A DNA stretch of 64,000 nt from Acidobacteriota bacterium (GCA_017304135.1 JAFLBB010000010.1:26157-90156), one strand, 5' to 3'; positions 38,705-48,025 are shown, counted from the first letter of the stretch. Program-made: numbers and translations. The notes: generated from the letters alone by a model not told the origin.

Positions 38705-40878
38705 GCCATCCACCTCCATCCGAGAAAGAGCCCGACGCCGAGCAGGAAGACCAGCGCGTAGGCTTGCACCTGGCCGGTTTGAATGAGCCGCACGGGGAAG
38801 GAGAAGATCTGTGCAAGCAGGGCGGCGAGGCGCACGGCGCCGTCGATGATCCAGCGGTCCCACCACATGGAGAGGGTGGAGGTGAAGCGCGTGAGCCAGC
38901 CCGCGCCGTTCACGCCGCCATCGACCACGCGGCGGTCGAAGCGGCCGAGCAGTGTGCCGCCGCCTTTCACGAGGCCGTCGACGAAGAGGTAGTTGTAGAT
39001 CTCGTCGACGTACCACTTGTTGAGCAGCGTTTTGTGCATGGGTCCGGTGAGGGCTTCAATGGGGTCGACCTTCCAGGCCTTGCCGTAGAGCGAGCGGGCA
39101 AAGAGGATAGCGCCGATGGCGATGGCGACGCTGAGGCCCATGAGGCCCCATTCGAGCGCGGCGTCGCCGTGTCCGGCATCGTGCGCGCCATGGGCGGCTT
39201 CGGCGGCGTGGCGCATGAAGACGGGTTCGAGCCAGTGTTCAAAGGTGCGGAACGATTCGGGCAGGAAGCTCCACAGCTTCGGTACGCCGATCCAGCCGGC
39301 GAGGATGCTGCCGGCGGCGAGGATGGTGAGCGGCACGGTCATGGAAGCGGGCGATTCGTGGATGTGTTTGGCCGTGGCCTCGTCCATGCGCGGCTCGCCG
39401 TAGAAGGTCATAAACATGAGACGCCACATGTAGAAGGCGGTCATGGCAGCGGTGATCAGGCCGACGATGTAGACGGCCTTGGAGCCGCCGGGGGCGCTGA
39501 AGACCTGCCAGAGGATTTCGTCCTTGGAGAAGAAGCCGGCCAGGCCGGGGATGCCGGCGATGGCGACCGAACCGACGAACATCGTCTTGAAGGTGGTGGG
39601 GATCTTGTCCTTGAGGGCGCCCATGTGGCGCATATCCTGCTCGCCCGACATGGCGTGGATCACTGAACCGGAACCAAGGAAGAGGAGGGCCTTGAAGAAG
39701 GCGTGCGTGTAGAGATGGAAGACGGCGACCCAATACGCACCGGCGCCGGCGGCCATGAACATGTAGCCGAGCTGCGAGACGGTGGAGTAGGCGAGCACGC
39801 GTTTGATGTCGTTCTGCACGAGGGCGATGGAGGCCGAGAGGATGGCCGTGAAGGCGCCGACGCCCATCACGATGGCGCTGGTTTCCGGCGTGAGTGAGTA
39901 GAGGGCGTTTGAGCGAGCCACCATGTAGACGCCGGCGGTGACCATCGTGGCGGCGTGGATGAGGGCCGAGACCGGCGTGGGGCCTTCCATGGCGTCGGGC
40001 AGCCAGACGTAGAGCGGCACCTGGGCCGACTTGCCGGTGGCGCCGATGAAGAGGAACAGCGCCGTGAGGCTGAGGATGCCGAAACCGGCGGTTTCCGCAT
40101 GGAAGACGCCGCTGTTGAGAACCTCATTGACGCGGGTGAACTGGATGGAACCGGTGAGGCTGAGCAGCAGGAACATGCCGAGCAGGAAGCCGGCGTCGCC
40201 GATGCGGTTCACGATGAAAGCCTTGTTGCCGGCGTCGCCGGCCGACTTCTTGTGGAAGTAAAAGCCGATGAGGAGGTAGCTGCACAGGCCCACGCCTTCC
40301 CATCCGGCGAAGAGCAGCGCGTAGTTGTTCGCCAGCACGAGCGTGAGCATGAAGAAGACGAACAGGTTGAGGTAGCCGAAGAAGCGGTAGTAGCCGCCAT
40401 CGTGGGCCATGTAGCCGGTGGCGTAGACGTGGATGAGGAAGCCGACGAAGGTGACGACGAGGATCATCACCGAGCTGAGCGGATCGAGGAGGAAGCCCCA
40501 GTCGGCGGTGAAGGTGGAGAGCGCGCCGGTGGCGGTGTGGAAGGGCAGGCCGGTGATCCAGGTATAGAGGATCACTTCGTGCGACTTCTTTGCGAGCGAG
40601 GCCAGTTGAGCCACCGCGCCGAGGGAGAACAAGAGCGAGAGCAGGATGGCGCCGGGGGAGATGAAGGCGATGAGCCGACGCGTGGCCGGGTGGTGATGCT
40701 CGCCGTGGGCGTGGGCGTGCCCTCCGCCGTGATCGCCGCCGTGTTCAGCGGCGAGGGCCGGGGCGAGGGCGACATCGGAGTGGCCCTGCGGATCGAGCTT
40801 GCGGCCGATGAGCAGCATCGTCGCCGCGCCAGCCAGCGGGAACAGCGGGATGAGCCAGATGAGATCGAGGAAGTTCAT
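38701..40878 (-). CDS. nuoL: NADH-quinone oxidoreductase subunit L
   Basis: A 725-residue antiporter-like subunit with the long lateral helix expected at its C-terminus. Conserved segments include FAGWEGVGLCSYLLIGFY, KSAQVPLYVWLPDAMEGPTP and AYSTVSQLGYMFMAAG. An unusual histidine-rich insert (about residues 45-63) follows the first helix, with ten histidines in 19 residues. ATG 40878 lies 13 bases after nuoK. High confidence. Confidence 0.95.
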   Translation of the reverse strand: MNFLDLIWLIPLFPLAGAATMLLIGRKLDPQGHSDVALAPALAAEHGGDHGGGHAHAHGEHHHPATRRLIAFISPGAILLSLLFSLGAVAQLASLAKKSHEVILYTWITGLPFHTATGALSTFTADWGFLLDPLSSVMILVVTFVGFLIHVYATGYMAHDGGYYRFFGYLNLFVFFMLTLVLANNYALLFAGWEGVGLCSYLLIGFYFHKKSAGDAGNKAFIVNRIGDAGFLLGMFLLLSLTGSIQFTRVNEVLNSGVFHAETAGFGILSLTALFLFIGATGKSAQVPLYVWLPDAMEGPTPVSALIHAATMVTAGVYMVARSNALYSLTPETSAIVMGVGAFTAILSASIALVQNDIKRVLAYSTVSQLGYMFMAAGAGAYWVAVFHLYTHAFFKALLFLGSGSVIHAMSGEQDMRHMGALKDKIPTTFKTMFVGSVAIAGIPGLAGFFSKDEILWQVFSAPGGSKAVYIVGLITAAMTAFYMWRLMFMTFYGEPRMDEATAKHIHESPASMTVPLTILAAGSILAGWIGVPKLWSFLPESFRTFEHWLEPVFMRHAAEAAHGAHDAGHGDAALEWGLMGLSVAIAIGAILFARSLYGKAWKVDPIEALTGPMHKTLLNKWYVDEIYNYLFVDGLVKGGGTLLGRFDRRVVDGGVNGAGWLTRFTSTLSMWWDRWIIDGAVRLAALLAQIFSFPVRLIQTGQVQAYALVFLLGVGLFLGWRWMA

Positions 40879-40891
40879 GGTTTCATCCCTG

Positions 40892-41203
40892 CTACCACTT
40901 GAGCAGGTCGATTTCGTCGGCCTGCACGGTCTCCTTATTGCGGAACAAGGCAATCAGAATGCCCAGGCCGATGGCCGCCTCGGCGACAGCCACGGTGATG
41001 ACGAAGATGGCGAAGACCTGGCCGTGGAGATTCTGCCAGTGGTGCGACATGGTGACGAGGTTGATATTGACCGCGTTGAGAATCAGCTCGATCGACATCA
41101 GCACGATCACGATGTTGCGGCGGGTGAGCACGCCCAGCGTGCCGATGATGAGCATCGCGGCGCTGAGCACCAGGTAGTGATTGGAGGTAATGGGATGCAA
41201 CAT
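40892..41203 (-). CDS. nuoK: NADH-quinone oxidoreductase subunit K
   Basis: A 103-residue three-helix subunit. The two buried glutamates needed for proton transfer are visible in [14 protein letters not shown] and [14 protein letters not shown]. It lies between nuoJ (seven bases) and nuoL in the same operon. Confidence 0.96.
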   Translation of the reverse strand: MLHPITSNHYLVLSAAMLIIGTLGVLTRRNIVIVLMSIELILNAVNINLVTMSHHWQNLHGQVFAIFVITVAVAEAAIGLGILIALFRNKETVQADEIDLLKW

Positions 41204-41210
41204 GGCAGCC

Positions 41211-41720
41211 TCAGGAAGTCTTCTTGGCCATCATCACCGAACCGACGATGGCCACCAGCAGGAGCAGGCTGGCCACCTCGAACGGGAGCAGGTATTCACG
41301 GAATAGGAGGTCAGCCAGCGCCTCGATGTTGCCCGGGCCTGTTGCGGCGGGGGCGGGCACGGCGGCGGGCAGGCTGAGAACGCCGGCGCTGTTGAGCATC
41401 CACACCATCTGCGCGCCGACCAGCACCGAGGCGACGAGACCGAGGAGCCACTGGCGGTTGAACTGCCGTTCCTTGGCGGCCTGATCGAGGTTGACGAGCA
41501 TGATCACGAACAGGAACAGGACCATGATGCCGCCGATGTAGAGGACAATCTGGACGGCGAAGAGGAACTCGGCTTTCTGCAGCAGGTAAAGCCCTGCCAC
41601 GCCGAGCAGCGAGACGATGAGCGAAAGCGCGCTGTGCATGGCGCTGCGGCGCGTGATGGTGGCAATGGCGCCGCCGATGGTGAGCAGCGCGAACACGTAG
41701 AAGAAGATGGTGTCGAGCAT
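41211..41720 (-). CDS. nuoJ: NADH-quinone oxidoreductase subunit J
   Basis: A 169-residue membrane subunit of complex I with five helices. The conserved helix-3 region is [20 protein letters not shown], and the N-terminus shows the usual [19 protein letters not shown]. It follows nuoI by nine bases. Confidence 0.95.
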   Translation of the reverse strand: MLDTIFFYVFALLTIGGAIATITRRSAMHSALSLIVSLLGVAGLYLLQKAEFLFAVQIVLYIGGIMVLFLFVIMLVNLDQAAKERQFNRQWLLGLVASVLVGAQMVWMLNSAGVLSLPAAVPAPAATGPGNIEALADLLFREYLLPFEVASLLLLVAIVGSVMMAKKTS

Positions 41721-41729
41721 GGCGGTGGA

Positions 41730-42185
41730 TCAGGCCTTGTACTGCGTCGGCTTGGGCCCCTCCTCGAGCATTTGCCGGTCCCAGATGAGGCCTTCGCGCG
41801 TGTAGCTGGCCAACTCGAAATCCTGGGTGAGTTCGAGCGCGTCCACGGGGCAGGCGTCCTCGCAGAGGCCGCAGAACATGCAGCGCGAGGTGTCGTAGGT
41901 GAAGGTGGTGAGGTCCTTGCGCTTGGTCTGCTCGTTGCGGACGCTGGTGACGACGATGAGGTTTTCCGGGCAGGCCTTGGCGCAGAGGTCGCAGGAGATA
42001 CAGAGCGTCTCGCCGTTGTCGGGGTTGATGTTCAGGCGCGGGGCGCCTCGGTAACGTTCGGCCACCTTGGGGCGCTGAATGGGGTACTGCTCGGTGTAGA
42101 TGTGCTTGGGGTGCTGGTTGCGGAAGGTCACCCAAAGGCCTTGAAACAGGTCGACGAGGAAGATTTTCTTGAGCAGTGGAATCAT
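41730..42185 (-). CDS. nuoI: NADH-quinone oxidoreductase subunit I (two 4Fe-4S clusters)
   Basis: A 151-residue iron-sulfur subunit. The two ferredoxin motifs [12 protein letters not shown] and [12 protein letters not shown] bind clusters N6a and N6b on the path to quinone. Its start overlaps the nuoD stop by four bases. Confidence 0.97.
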   Translation of the reverse strand: MIPLLKKIFLVDLFQGLWVTFRNQHPKHIYTEQYPIQRPKVAERYRGAPRLNINPDNGETLCISCDLCAKACPENLIVVTSVRNEQTKRKDLTTFTYDTSRCMFCGLCEDACPVDALELTQDFELASYTREGLIWDRQMLEEGPKPTQYKA

Positions 42186-43291
42186 CGATCGATCTCTCCC
42201 AGCACGATGTCCAGTGTCCCTATGATGGCAACGACGTCGGCCACCAGTGCGCCCTTCACCATCTGGTCGAGGGCTTGCAGGTTGATGAGCGAGGGCGGCC
42301 GCACGCGGAGCCGGTAAGGGTTGATGCTGCCGTCGCTGACGATGAAATAGCCCAGTTCGCCTTTCGGAGCCTCGATGGAAACGTAGGCCTCGCCGACGGG
42401 CGGTTTGAGCACCTTGGGCACCTTGGCCATGATCGGACCTTCGGGAATCGCGCCCACGGCCTGACGGACGATGCGGATGCTCTGGCGCATCTCTTCCATG
42501 CGCACCAGGTAGCGGTCATACGTGTCGGCGTTCGTGCCGACCGGAATGTCGAACTCGTACTTCTCGTAGCCGGAGTAGGGCAGCGCCTTGCGGATGTCCC
42601 ACTTCACCCCGGCGGCGCGGAGCACAGGGCCGGTGACGCCGTAGCGCTTGCAGTCGGCCGCGTTCAGGATGCCCACGCCGACGAGGCGGTCGCGCCAGAT
42701 GCGGTTGTTGGTGAGCAGTTCCTCGTACTCGGCCACCTTGGGCATGAACCAGTCGCAGAAGGCGATTACTTCGCGCTCGAAGCCTTCGTAGAGCTCATAC
42801 TGCAGGCCGCCGATGCGGAAAGCGTGCGTGGTGAGCCGGGCGCCGCAGTAGTTTTCGAAGATTTTGAGGATCTCTTCGCGTTCGCGCAGGGTGTAGAAGA
42901 GCGGCGTGATGGCGCCGACGTCGAGGGCGTGCGTACCCAGCCAGAGGAGGTGGCTGGCGATGCGGTTCAACTCAGTGAGGATGACGCGCACCACCTGGGC
43001 GCGCGGGGTGGTCTCGACGTTGATCAGCTTTTCCACCGCCAGCACATAGCCGAGGCCGTTGCTGATGGAGGCCACGTAGTCCATGCGGTCCACGTAGGGC
43101 GCGAACATCTGGTAAGTGCGGTTTTCGGCGATCTTCTCCACGCCACGGTGAAGGTAGCCAACGACACACTCGGTGCCATTGACGCGTTCGCCGTCGAGCT
43201 TGAGGATGACGCGCAGGACACCGTGCGTCGAGGGATGCTGCGGGCCCATGTTCAGGACCAGCTCGTTGGAGTCGAGGAAAGTCTGCGCCAT
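42182..43291 (-). CDS. nuoD: NADH-quinone oxidoreductase subunit D
   Basis: A 369-residue 49-kDa-type subunit that forms the quinone site with Nuo[18 protein letters not shown] is the diagnostic N-terminal motif, and [16 protein letters not shown] follows. The usual hydrogenase-like C-terminal end (DIVLGEIDR) is present. It is separate from nuoC here, three bases downstream. Confidence 0.97.
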   Translation of the reverse strand: MAQTFLDSNELVLNMGPQHPSTHGVLRVILKLDGERVNGTECVVGYLHRGVEKIAENRTYQMFAPYVDRMDYVASISNGLGYVLAVEKLINVETTPRAQVVRVILTELNRIASHLLWLGTHALDVGAITPLFYTLREREEILKIFENYCGARLTTHAFRIGGLQYELYEGFEREVIAFCDWFMPKVAEYEELLTNNRIWRDRLVGVGILNAADCKRYGVTGPVLRAAGVKWDIRKALPYSGYEKYEFDIPVGTNADTYDRYLVRMEEMRQSIRIVRQAVGAIPEGPIMAKVPKVLKPPVGEAYVSIEAPKGELGYFIVSDGSINPYRLRVRPPSLINLQALDQMVKGALVADVVAIIGTLDIVLGEIDR

Positions 43292-43294
43292 GGG

Positions 43295-44269
43295 CTATTG
43301 TCCGCTCTCGATTCCCAAATTCTCCTTCACCCAGCGATTGTCCATGGCCAGAATGCTCACATCGCGCCGCAGCGGGAAGCCTTGCCAGTCATCGGGCATG
43401 AGCAACCGTTTCAGATCGGGATGTTCTGCAAATTCAATGCCGAACATATCGAAGACTTCGCGTTCCATCCAGTCGGCGGTGGCATGGACGCAGGCCACCG
43501 AGAGGGGACGCTCGGATTCGGCAACCGAACACTTGATGCGCACTCGCTCGTTGCGGGCGAAACTGTAGAGGATATAGACCACTTCGAAGCGTTTGGGTCG
43601 GTTGGGATAGTCCACTGCCGTGAGATCAACCAGGTAGTCGAACTCGGCTTCCAATTTCAGGAATTCGATGATGTCGCGGACGGCCGCCATTTCGGCGACG
43701 AGGAACTTTTGCCCCAAATAAGTGGCATATCGCTCAACCCGGTTGCCGAATTGTTGGGCCAGTGCACGCGTCAGGTCGTCGTCCCAGGGCTCGGCGGCCA
43801 TTTCGGCGGGCGGTTTGGGAGCGGCTGGGGCGGCTGGCTTGGCGGCAGCGGCGGCGGGTTTGGCGGCGGGTGCGGGTTTGGCGGCGGGAGCGTCAGGCTT
43901 GGCAGTAGGGGCGTCAGGTTTGACAGCGGGAGCGTCAGGATTGGCGGCTTGAGCAGCGGGCTTGGCGGCGGGCTCGGCGGGCTCGGCGGGCTGCGCAGGG
44001 GGAGGAGCAGGCTTAGCGGCGACGGGCTCCGCGGCTGGGGCGGGGGCTTCAGCAGCCGGTTTGGCCTGCGCGGCCGCGGGCGGCTCTGCTTTCGCAGGCT
44101 CGGCGGGCAGTGCGGCGGCTTCGGGCGGAGCAGGAGCGGCTTCGGGGTGAGTGGGAGCCGCTACGGGCTCGATTGGGGACGGCGGTGCGCCGGTTCCTTC
44201 TCCAGAAGCTGCCGCGGCGGGCTTCTGTTCGTCTGGTTGTTGCGAGGCCGGGTTCTCAGGTTCCGCCAT
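43295..44269 (-). CDS. nuoC: NADH-quinone oxidoreductase subunit C with Ala/Pro-rich N-terminal extension
   Basis: A 324-residue form of the 30-kDa subunit. The true NuoC domain is the last roughly 160 residues (ERYATYLGQKFLVAEM, YLVDLTAVDYPNRPKRFEVVY and EREVFDMFGIEFAEHPDLKRLL). The first roughly 155 residues are low-complexity alanine, proline, lysine and glutamate with repeated KPDAPxxKPDAP units, absent from ordinary NuoC. ATG 44269 is supported by a TTGACA-17-TAATTG promoter ending 13 bases upstream. It is the first gene of the operon; nuoA and nuoB are absent. Confidence 0.94.
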   Translation of the reverse strand: MAEPENPASQQPDEQKPAAAASGEGTGAPPSPIEPVAAPTHPEAAPAPPEAAALPAEPAKAEPPAAAQAKPAAEAPAPAAEPVAAKPAPPPAQPAEPAEPAAKPAAQAANPDAPAVKPDAPTAKPDAPAAKPAPAAKPAAAAAKPAAPAAPKPPAEMAAEPWDDDLTRALAQQFGNRVERYATYLGQKFLVAEMAAVRDIIEFLKLEAEFDYLVDLTAVDYPNRPKRFEVVYILYSFARNERVRIKCSVAESERPLSVACVHATADWMEREVFDMFGIEFAEHPDLKRLLMPDDWQGFPLRRDVSILAMDNRWVKENLGIESGQ

Positions 44270-44282
44270 TCGTGATGCCCAC

Positions 44283-44311
44283 AATTAGCATGCGCGACGG
44301 GGCATGTCAAC
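44283..44311 (-). promoter_or_regulatory. Sigma-70 promoter of the nuo operon
   Basis: On the minus strand TTGACA (44311-44306) and TAATTG (44288-44283) are separated by 17 bases, the optimal spacing. The -10 ends 13 bases before the nuoC ATG, so the leader would be about six nucleotides. The consensus -35 suits a strongly expressed operon. Confidence 0.68.
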
Positions 44312-44347
44312 GATCCGGAGGCTCGTGCTGCCCAATCGCACGTGATG

Positions 44348-45547
44348 CTAGAGGAAACCCTCTTGCACGAGAAATTCCATTACAGCACGTGCGTTGTCGC
44401 GAGGTGTGGTTTCGCCAGTTTCGAGCCGTAAACTCGGCGTTGCGGGCGCCTCATAGGGATCGTCGACGCCGGTGAAGCCCGTGATGGCTCCGGCGCGGGC
44501 CTGCGCGTAAAACCCCTTCACGTCGCGCGTTTCACACACCTCGGCGGGGGTGGCGACATAAATGAGGAGAAACTGCCCGTCGCCCATCATGGCGCGCACA
44601 CGTTCACGCGTGGCCTCGTAGGGGCTGACGGCGGCGCAGAGGGCGACACCGCCGTGGCGGACAATCTCAGAGGCGACCCAGCCGATGCGGAGGATGTTGG
44701 TGTCGCGGTCGTCGCGGCTGAAGCCGAGGCCCTTGGACAGATGCGTGCGGACGACATCGCCGTCGAGGAAGGTGAAGCGGCGGCCGCGCTCTTCGAGCAT
44801 AGTCGCGACCTCAGCGGCGACGGTGGATTTGCCGGCCGAGGGGAGTCCGGTGAACCAGAGGCAGAAGCCCTGTTCGCGGCGCGGGGGATGCTCCGTGTGG
44901 CGGATGGCGGCCACGGCCTCGAGCTGGGAATCGCCGCCGGACTCGATGACCTGGCCGGCTCCGTAGGCGGCGAGGACAGCGGGCAGCAGTGCGGCAACGG
45001 CGACGGGAACGATGACCACCTGGGCGCCGATTTCGGCGGCCGCGGCCAGCGAGGCGCGCACACGGGCGGCCAGCGAGACGTGCGGCGGCAGGTGGGAGGG
45101 CACGAACAGGACGACGGGCAGACCCGACTCGCGCGAGTGAGCGGCCGCGCGCCAGGCTTCCTCGAGCGTAGGCCAGGGCGAGGGCACCCAGGCCACGCAG
45201 GGTCCGGTGCGTTGGCGCAACTCGGCCGGCGTGAGTCGCAGGGAGTCGAATCCGCGCCAGCGCGGCCGTTCAATGACCTCGACCGGACCGCGCAGGGCGA
45301 ACTCCGCGCCGGCGGCTTCGCAGGCGGCAACGGTGAGCACGCCGAGGCGGACATTGAAGCCATCGCGAAGGGCGACACGCGCGCCGGGAGAATAGGCGCG
45401 GGCGGTGAGCAGCGGATGATCGCCGTCGAATCCGCTGAGCGGGGCGAGGGCGCCGAGGATGATCAGTTCAAAGAGGCACGCCTGGGGCTCGGTGAGCTGG
45501 ATGGCGTCGAGCGCGGCGGCTTCGCGGGCGAGGTCGTGTGAGGCCAA
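44348..45547 (-). CDS. cysC: APS kinase with degenerate ATP-sulfurylase-like N-terminus
   Basis: A 399-residue protein. The C-terminal roughly 180 residues are adenylyl-sulfate kinase, with P-loop GLPSAGKST, FLDGDVVRTHLSKGLGFSRDDR and TRDVKGFYAQARAG; it phosphorylates APS to PAPS. The N-terminal roughly 210 residues resemble the PUA-like and core regions of ATP sulfurylase (ELIILGALAPLSGFDG) but I see no HxGH nucleotide-binding motif, so sulfurylase activity is unlikely. TTG 45547 with GGGAAGA upstream is the best start; all ATG options lie deep inside the upstream gene. Confidence 0.85.
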   Translation of the reverse strand: MASHDLAREAAALDAIQLTEPQACLFELIILGALAPLSGFDGDHPLLTARAYSPGARVALRDGFNVRLGVLTVAACEAAGAEFALRGPVEVIERPRWRGFDSLRLTPAELRQRTGPCVAWVPSPWPTLEEAWRAAAHSRESGLPVVLFVPSHLPPHVSLAARVRASLAAAAEIGAQVVIVPVAVAALLPAVLAAYGAGQVIESGGDSQLEAVAAIRHTEHPPRREQGFCLWFTGLPSAGKSTVAAEVATMLEERGRRFTFLDGDVVRTHLSKGLGFSRDDRDTNILRIGWVASEIVRHGGVALCAAVSPYEATRERVRAMMGDGQFLLIYVATPAEVCETRDVKGFYAQARAGAITGFTGVDDPYEAPATPSLRLETGETTPRDNARAVMEFLVQEGFL

Positions 45548-45551
45548 GCCA

Positions 45552-46193
45552 CTATCTTCCCAGTTTGCGCTTGATGTCGGGGAGGAACTCTTTGAGCACA
45601 TTCCAGCCGATGTTCCAGCCCACCTGCTGGCCGCTGCGCCGGGCCACGTCCCACTTCGTGTTGTCGCCTTCGGGCATCCAGCGGTTGCTGATGATGTTGG
45701 AGCCGGCGATGCCGGCAAAGCGGGAGAGGGCGGGGACGCGGTGGCCGGCGCGGTCGTAGTGATAGAACGAAGCGCCGAGGGCGTATTTGACGCGCGAGCC
45801 GAAGTTGCCTTGGCCCTTGGGGCGGTAGCGCGGGTCGGTGCCGAGGGCGGCGCCGACGCCGAAGTCGATGCCGTTGCTGAGAATGCTGCGCGTCATTCGC
45901 ATGCCGAAGCGCTGGCCGAAGCCTTCCCAGGTGCGGTCCCAGGCTTCGGGCCGCCGGCGCCAGGTTTGAATGCCGCTGGTGAGGCTTCCCAGAGCGATGC
46001 TCTCCGGACCGGCGGCGCGGCGGAGGTTGTATTGCGCGCGCTCTGCCACGGTAAGGGGGGCGATGGCGGGGAGCGGAGGAGACTGTGGGGTGACGAGGGG
46101 AGCAGGTGTGGCGGGGGAATCCTGCCCATCACAGGCCGGACCGAACAGCGCTACGAGGCTCAGCCCCCACCCACACACGCGAACCAACAGCAT
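45552..46193 (-). CDS. Exported protein of unknown function
   Basis: A 213-residue protein with a signal sequence (MLLVRVCGWGLSLVALF) and a proline-rich stretch after it. The mature part contains an RRAAGPESIALGS segment and repeated glycine/aromatic stretches (GNFGSRVKYALGASFYHYD, GWNIGWNVLKEF) that suggest an envelope-associated protein. No family is assigned. An ATG at 46220 would add nine polar residues; 46193 is preferred for the signal peptide. Four bases separate it from the APS kinase start. Confidence 0.7.
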   Translation of the reverse strand: MLLVRVCGWGLSLVALFGPACDGQDSPATPAPLVTPQSPPLPAIAPLTVAERAQYNLRRAAGPESIALGSLTSGIQTWRRRPEAWDRTWEGFGQRFGMRMTRSILSNGIDFGVGAALGTDPRYRPKGQGNFGSRVKYALGASFYHYDRAGHRVPALSRFAGIAGSNIISNRWMPEGDNTKWDVARRSGQQVGWNIGWNVLKEFLPDIKRKLGR

Positions 46194-46238
46194 CCTGCTC
46201 AGTCTATCATCCGGGTGCATCCAATATGAACAGTTTGG

Positions 46239-46253
46239 CCCCTATAATAGGGG
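46239..46253. promoter_or_regulatory. Palindromic -10 region between the exported-protein gene and modB
   Basis: CCCCTATAATAGGGG is a perfect 6+3+6 palindrome. Rightward it contains TATAAT (46243-46248), 13 bases before the modB ATG. Leftward it reads TATTAT, which could serve the divergent exported-protein gene. The symmetry could also mark a repressor site over the -10. It does not resemble the E. coli ModE site. Confidence 0.55.
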
Positions 46254-46261
46254 ATTCCCAA

Positions 46262-46930
46262 ATGAACCTCGACTGGTTCCCCTTCTGGCTCAGTCTTCGA
46301 GTGGCGGCAATCTCCACGATCCTGTCGACAGGGGTGGGGCTGTGGCTGGCCTACCTGCTGGCGAACCGCACATTTCGCGGCAAAGATGTAGTGGACGCGG
46401 CGGTAACGCTGCCGCTGGTGCTGCCACCGACAGTGTTGGGCTATTACCTGCTGGTGGTGATCGGGCGGGGGAGTTGGTTTGGGCGGGTGTGGGAGGCGGT
46501 GTTTGGGGGGCCGCTGGTGTTCACGTGGCAGGCGGCAGTGGTGGCGGCGATTCTGCATTCGGCGCCGCTGCTGATTAAGTCGGCACGGGCGGCGCTGGAG
46601 AGTGTGGATCACGACTATGAGAGGGCGGCGCGGACGCTGGGGGCGTCAGAATGGCGGCTGTTCTGGCGGGTGACGCTGCCGCTGGCGAGCCGTTCGATAT
46701 TGGCCGCTGTGGCGCTGGCCTTTGCGCGGGCGATGGGCGACTTCGGGGTCACGATCATGGTGGCGGGCAACATCCCAGGGCGGACGCAGACGGTGGCGGT
46801 GGCGATCTATCACGCGGTGGAATCGGACAACGGGCAGGTGGCACGAGCGCTGGTGTTGGCGGTGTCGGCGTTGACTTTGGGCATTCTGTGGCTGGCCAAC
46901 CGGCTGCAGCCGGGGCAGGCGGCGCGATGA
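46262..46930 (+). CDS. modB: Molybdate ABC transporter permease ModB
   Basis: A 222-residue inner-membrane permease with about five helices. The EAA loop that contacts the ATPase is DYERAARTLGASEWRLFWRV, and VTLPLVLPPTVLGYYLL and ARAMGDFGVTIMVAGNIPG are typical of ModB. ATG 46262 lies 13 bases after a TATAAT. Its stop overlaps the modC start (ATGA). No modA binding-protein gene is adjacent. Confidence 0.93.
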   Translation: MNLDWFPFWLSLRVAAISTILSTGVGLWLAYLLANRTFRGKDVVDAAVTLPLVLPPTVLGYYLLVVIGRGSWFGRVWEAVFGGPLVFTWQAAVVAAILHSAPLLIKSARAALESVDHDYERAARTLGASEWRLFWRVTLPLASRSILAAVALAFARAMGDFGVTIMVAGNIPGRTQTVAVAIYHAVESDNGQVARALVLAVSALTLGILWLANRLQPGQAAR

Positions 46931-48000
46931 TCGCGGTGCGCGTGAAGAAGCACTACGCGGCGGCGCGGGGTTCGGCGGCGTTTACGCTGGAGGTGGAGTT
47001 CAGGGCGCAGTCCGGGGTGACGATCCTGTTTGGCCCAAGCGGCGCGGGCAAGACGTTGACGCTGGATGCGATTGCGGGATTTCTGGCGCCGGACGATGGG
47101 CGCATTCTTCTTGAAGACAAGCTGCTCTATGACGGGCCGAGCCAGGTGTCGCTGCCGCCGCAGGCGCGGCACTGCGGGTATGTGTTCCAGAACTATGCCC
47201 TGTTTCCGCACATGAGCCTGCGGGCCAACCTGGCCTTTGCGGCGGAGCGATTGCCGCGGTTGGAGCGGCACCGCAAGGTGCAGGAGATGCTGGCGCGGTT
47301 CCGGCTGGAGGAAGTCGCGGCGCGCATGCCGGGTGAGTTGAGCGGCGGGCAGCGGCAAAGGGGTTCCGTGGCGCGGGCGCTGCTGGCGGCGCCGCGGCTG
47401 CTGTTGCTCGATGAGCCAGCGCGCGGATTGGATGCGCCGCTGCGTGCGGAGTTGTATGAAGTGATCCGCGAGGTGCGCGAGGGATTCCAGATTCCGACCA
47501 TCCTGGTGACGCATGACCTGGACGAGTGTTTCGCGCTGGGCGACCAGATGCACATTCTGAGCGCCGGTCGGATTGTGCAGAGCGGTACGCCAGAGGCGGT
47601 GCTGGAGCGGCCGGCGACGCTCGAGGTGGCGCGGCTGCTGGGCCTCTACGATTTATTTGAAGCCGAGGTGAGGTCTCTTGATCCGGGCACGAACGCGAGC
47701 AAGATCCGGTTTGGCGAGTATGAACTGAGCGCACCGTATCTGCCAGGGAAGTTCAAGGGCGACAGGGTGTGGATCTACGTGTTGCCGGAGCGGGTGGAGG
47801 CGGTTCCGCGCGATGGGCGGCGGCCGGGGGCGAACCAGATACCGGCGACGCTAGAGCGCATGATCGAGCGGCCGCACGCGCTGCGGCTGGAGTTCAGCAA
47901 CGGCCTGAGGGCCGAGGTGCCGCGCGATGCCTTTGCCGGAGGGGCGGGCACGCGCGAGTGGCTGATCGAGTATCCGGCGGCCGAATTGCGGGCGCTGTAA
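46927..48000 (+). CDS. modC: Molybdate ABC transporter ATPase ModC
   Basis: A 357-residue ABC ATPase. Walker A is GPSGAGKTLT, the signature is LSGGQRQRG, Walker B is LLLLDEPARGLDAPLR and the switch histidine is in LVTHDLDECF. DEPARGLD differs from the common DEPLSALD. The C-terminal roughly 120 residues form a regulatory TOBE/MOP-like part (VWIYVLPERVEAV). It is translationally coupled to modB. Confidence 0.92.
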   Translation: MIAVRVKKHYAAARGSAAFTLEVEFRAQSGVTILFGPSGAGKTLTLDAIAGFLAPDDGRILLEDKLLYDGPSQVSLPPQARHCGYVFQNYALFPHMSLRANLAFAAERLPRLERHRKVQEMLARFRLEEVAARMPGELSGGQRQRGSVARALLAAPRLLLLDEPARGLDAPLRAELYEVIREVREGFQIPTILVTHDLDECFALGDQMHILSAGRIVQSGTPEAVLERPATLEVARLLGLYDLFEAEVRSLDPGTNASKIRFGEYELSAPYLPGKFKGDRVWIYVLPERVEAVPRDGRRPGANQIPATLERMIERPHALRLEFSNGLRAEVPRDAFAGGAGTREWLIEYPAAELRAL

Positions 48001-48025
48001 ACGCGCGCTTAGGATGGAGGCAGTG

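Noticed and set aside
42176..44275. 699-codon plus-strand open frame with a glycine-rich end
   Set aside because: Antisense to nuoD and nuoC; the glycine repeat is the complement of the Ala/Pro repeat in nuoC.
46239..46253. Possible ModE site upstream of modB
   Set aside because: The palindrome lacks the TATATA half-sites and spacing of the E. coli ModE operator; kept only as an unidentified palindrome.
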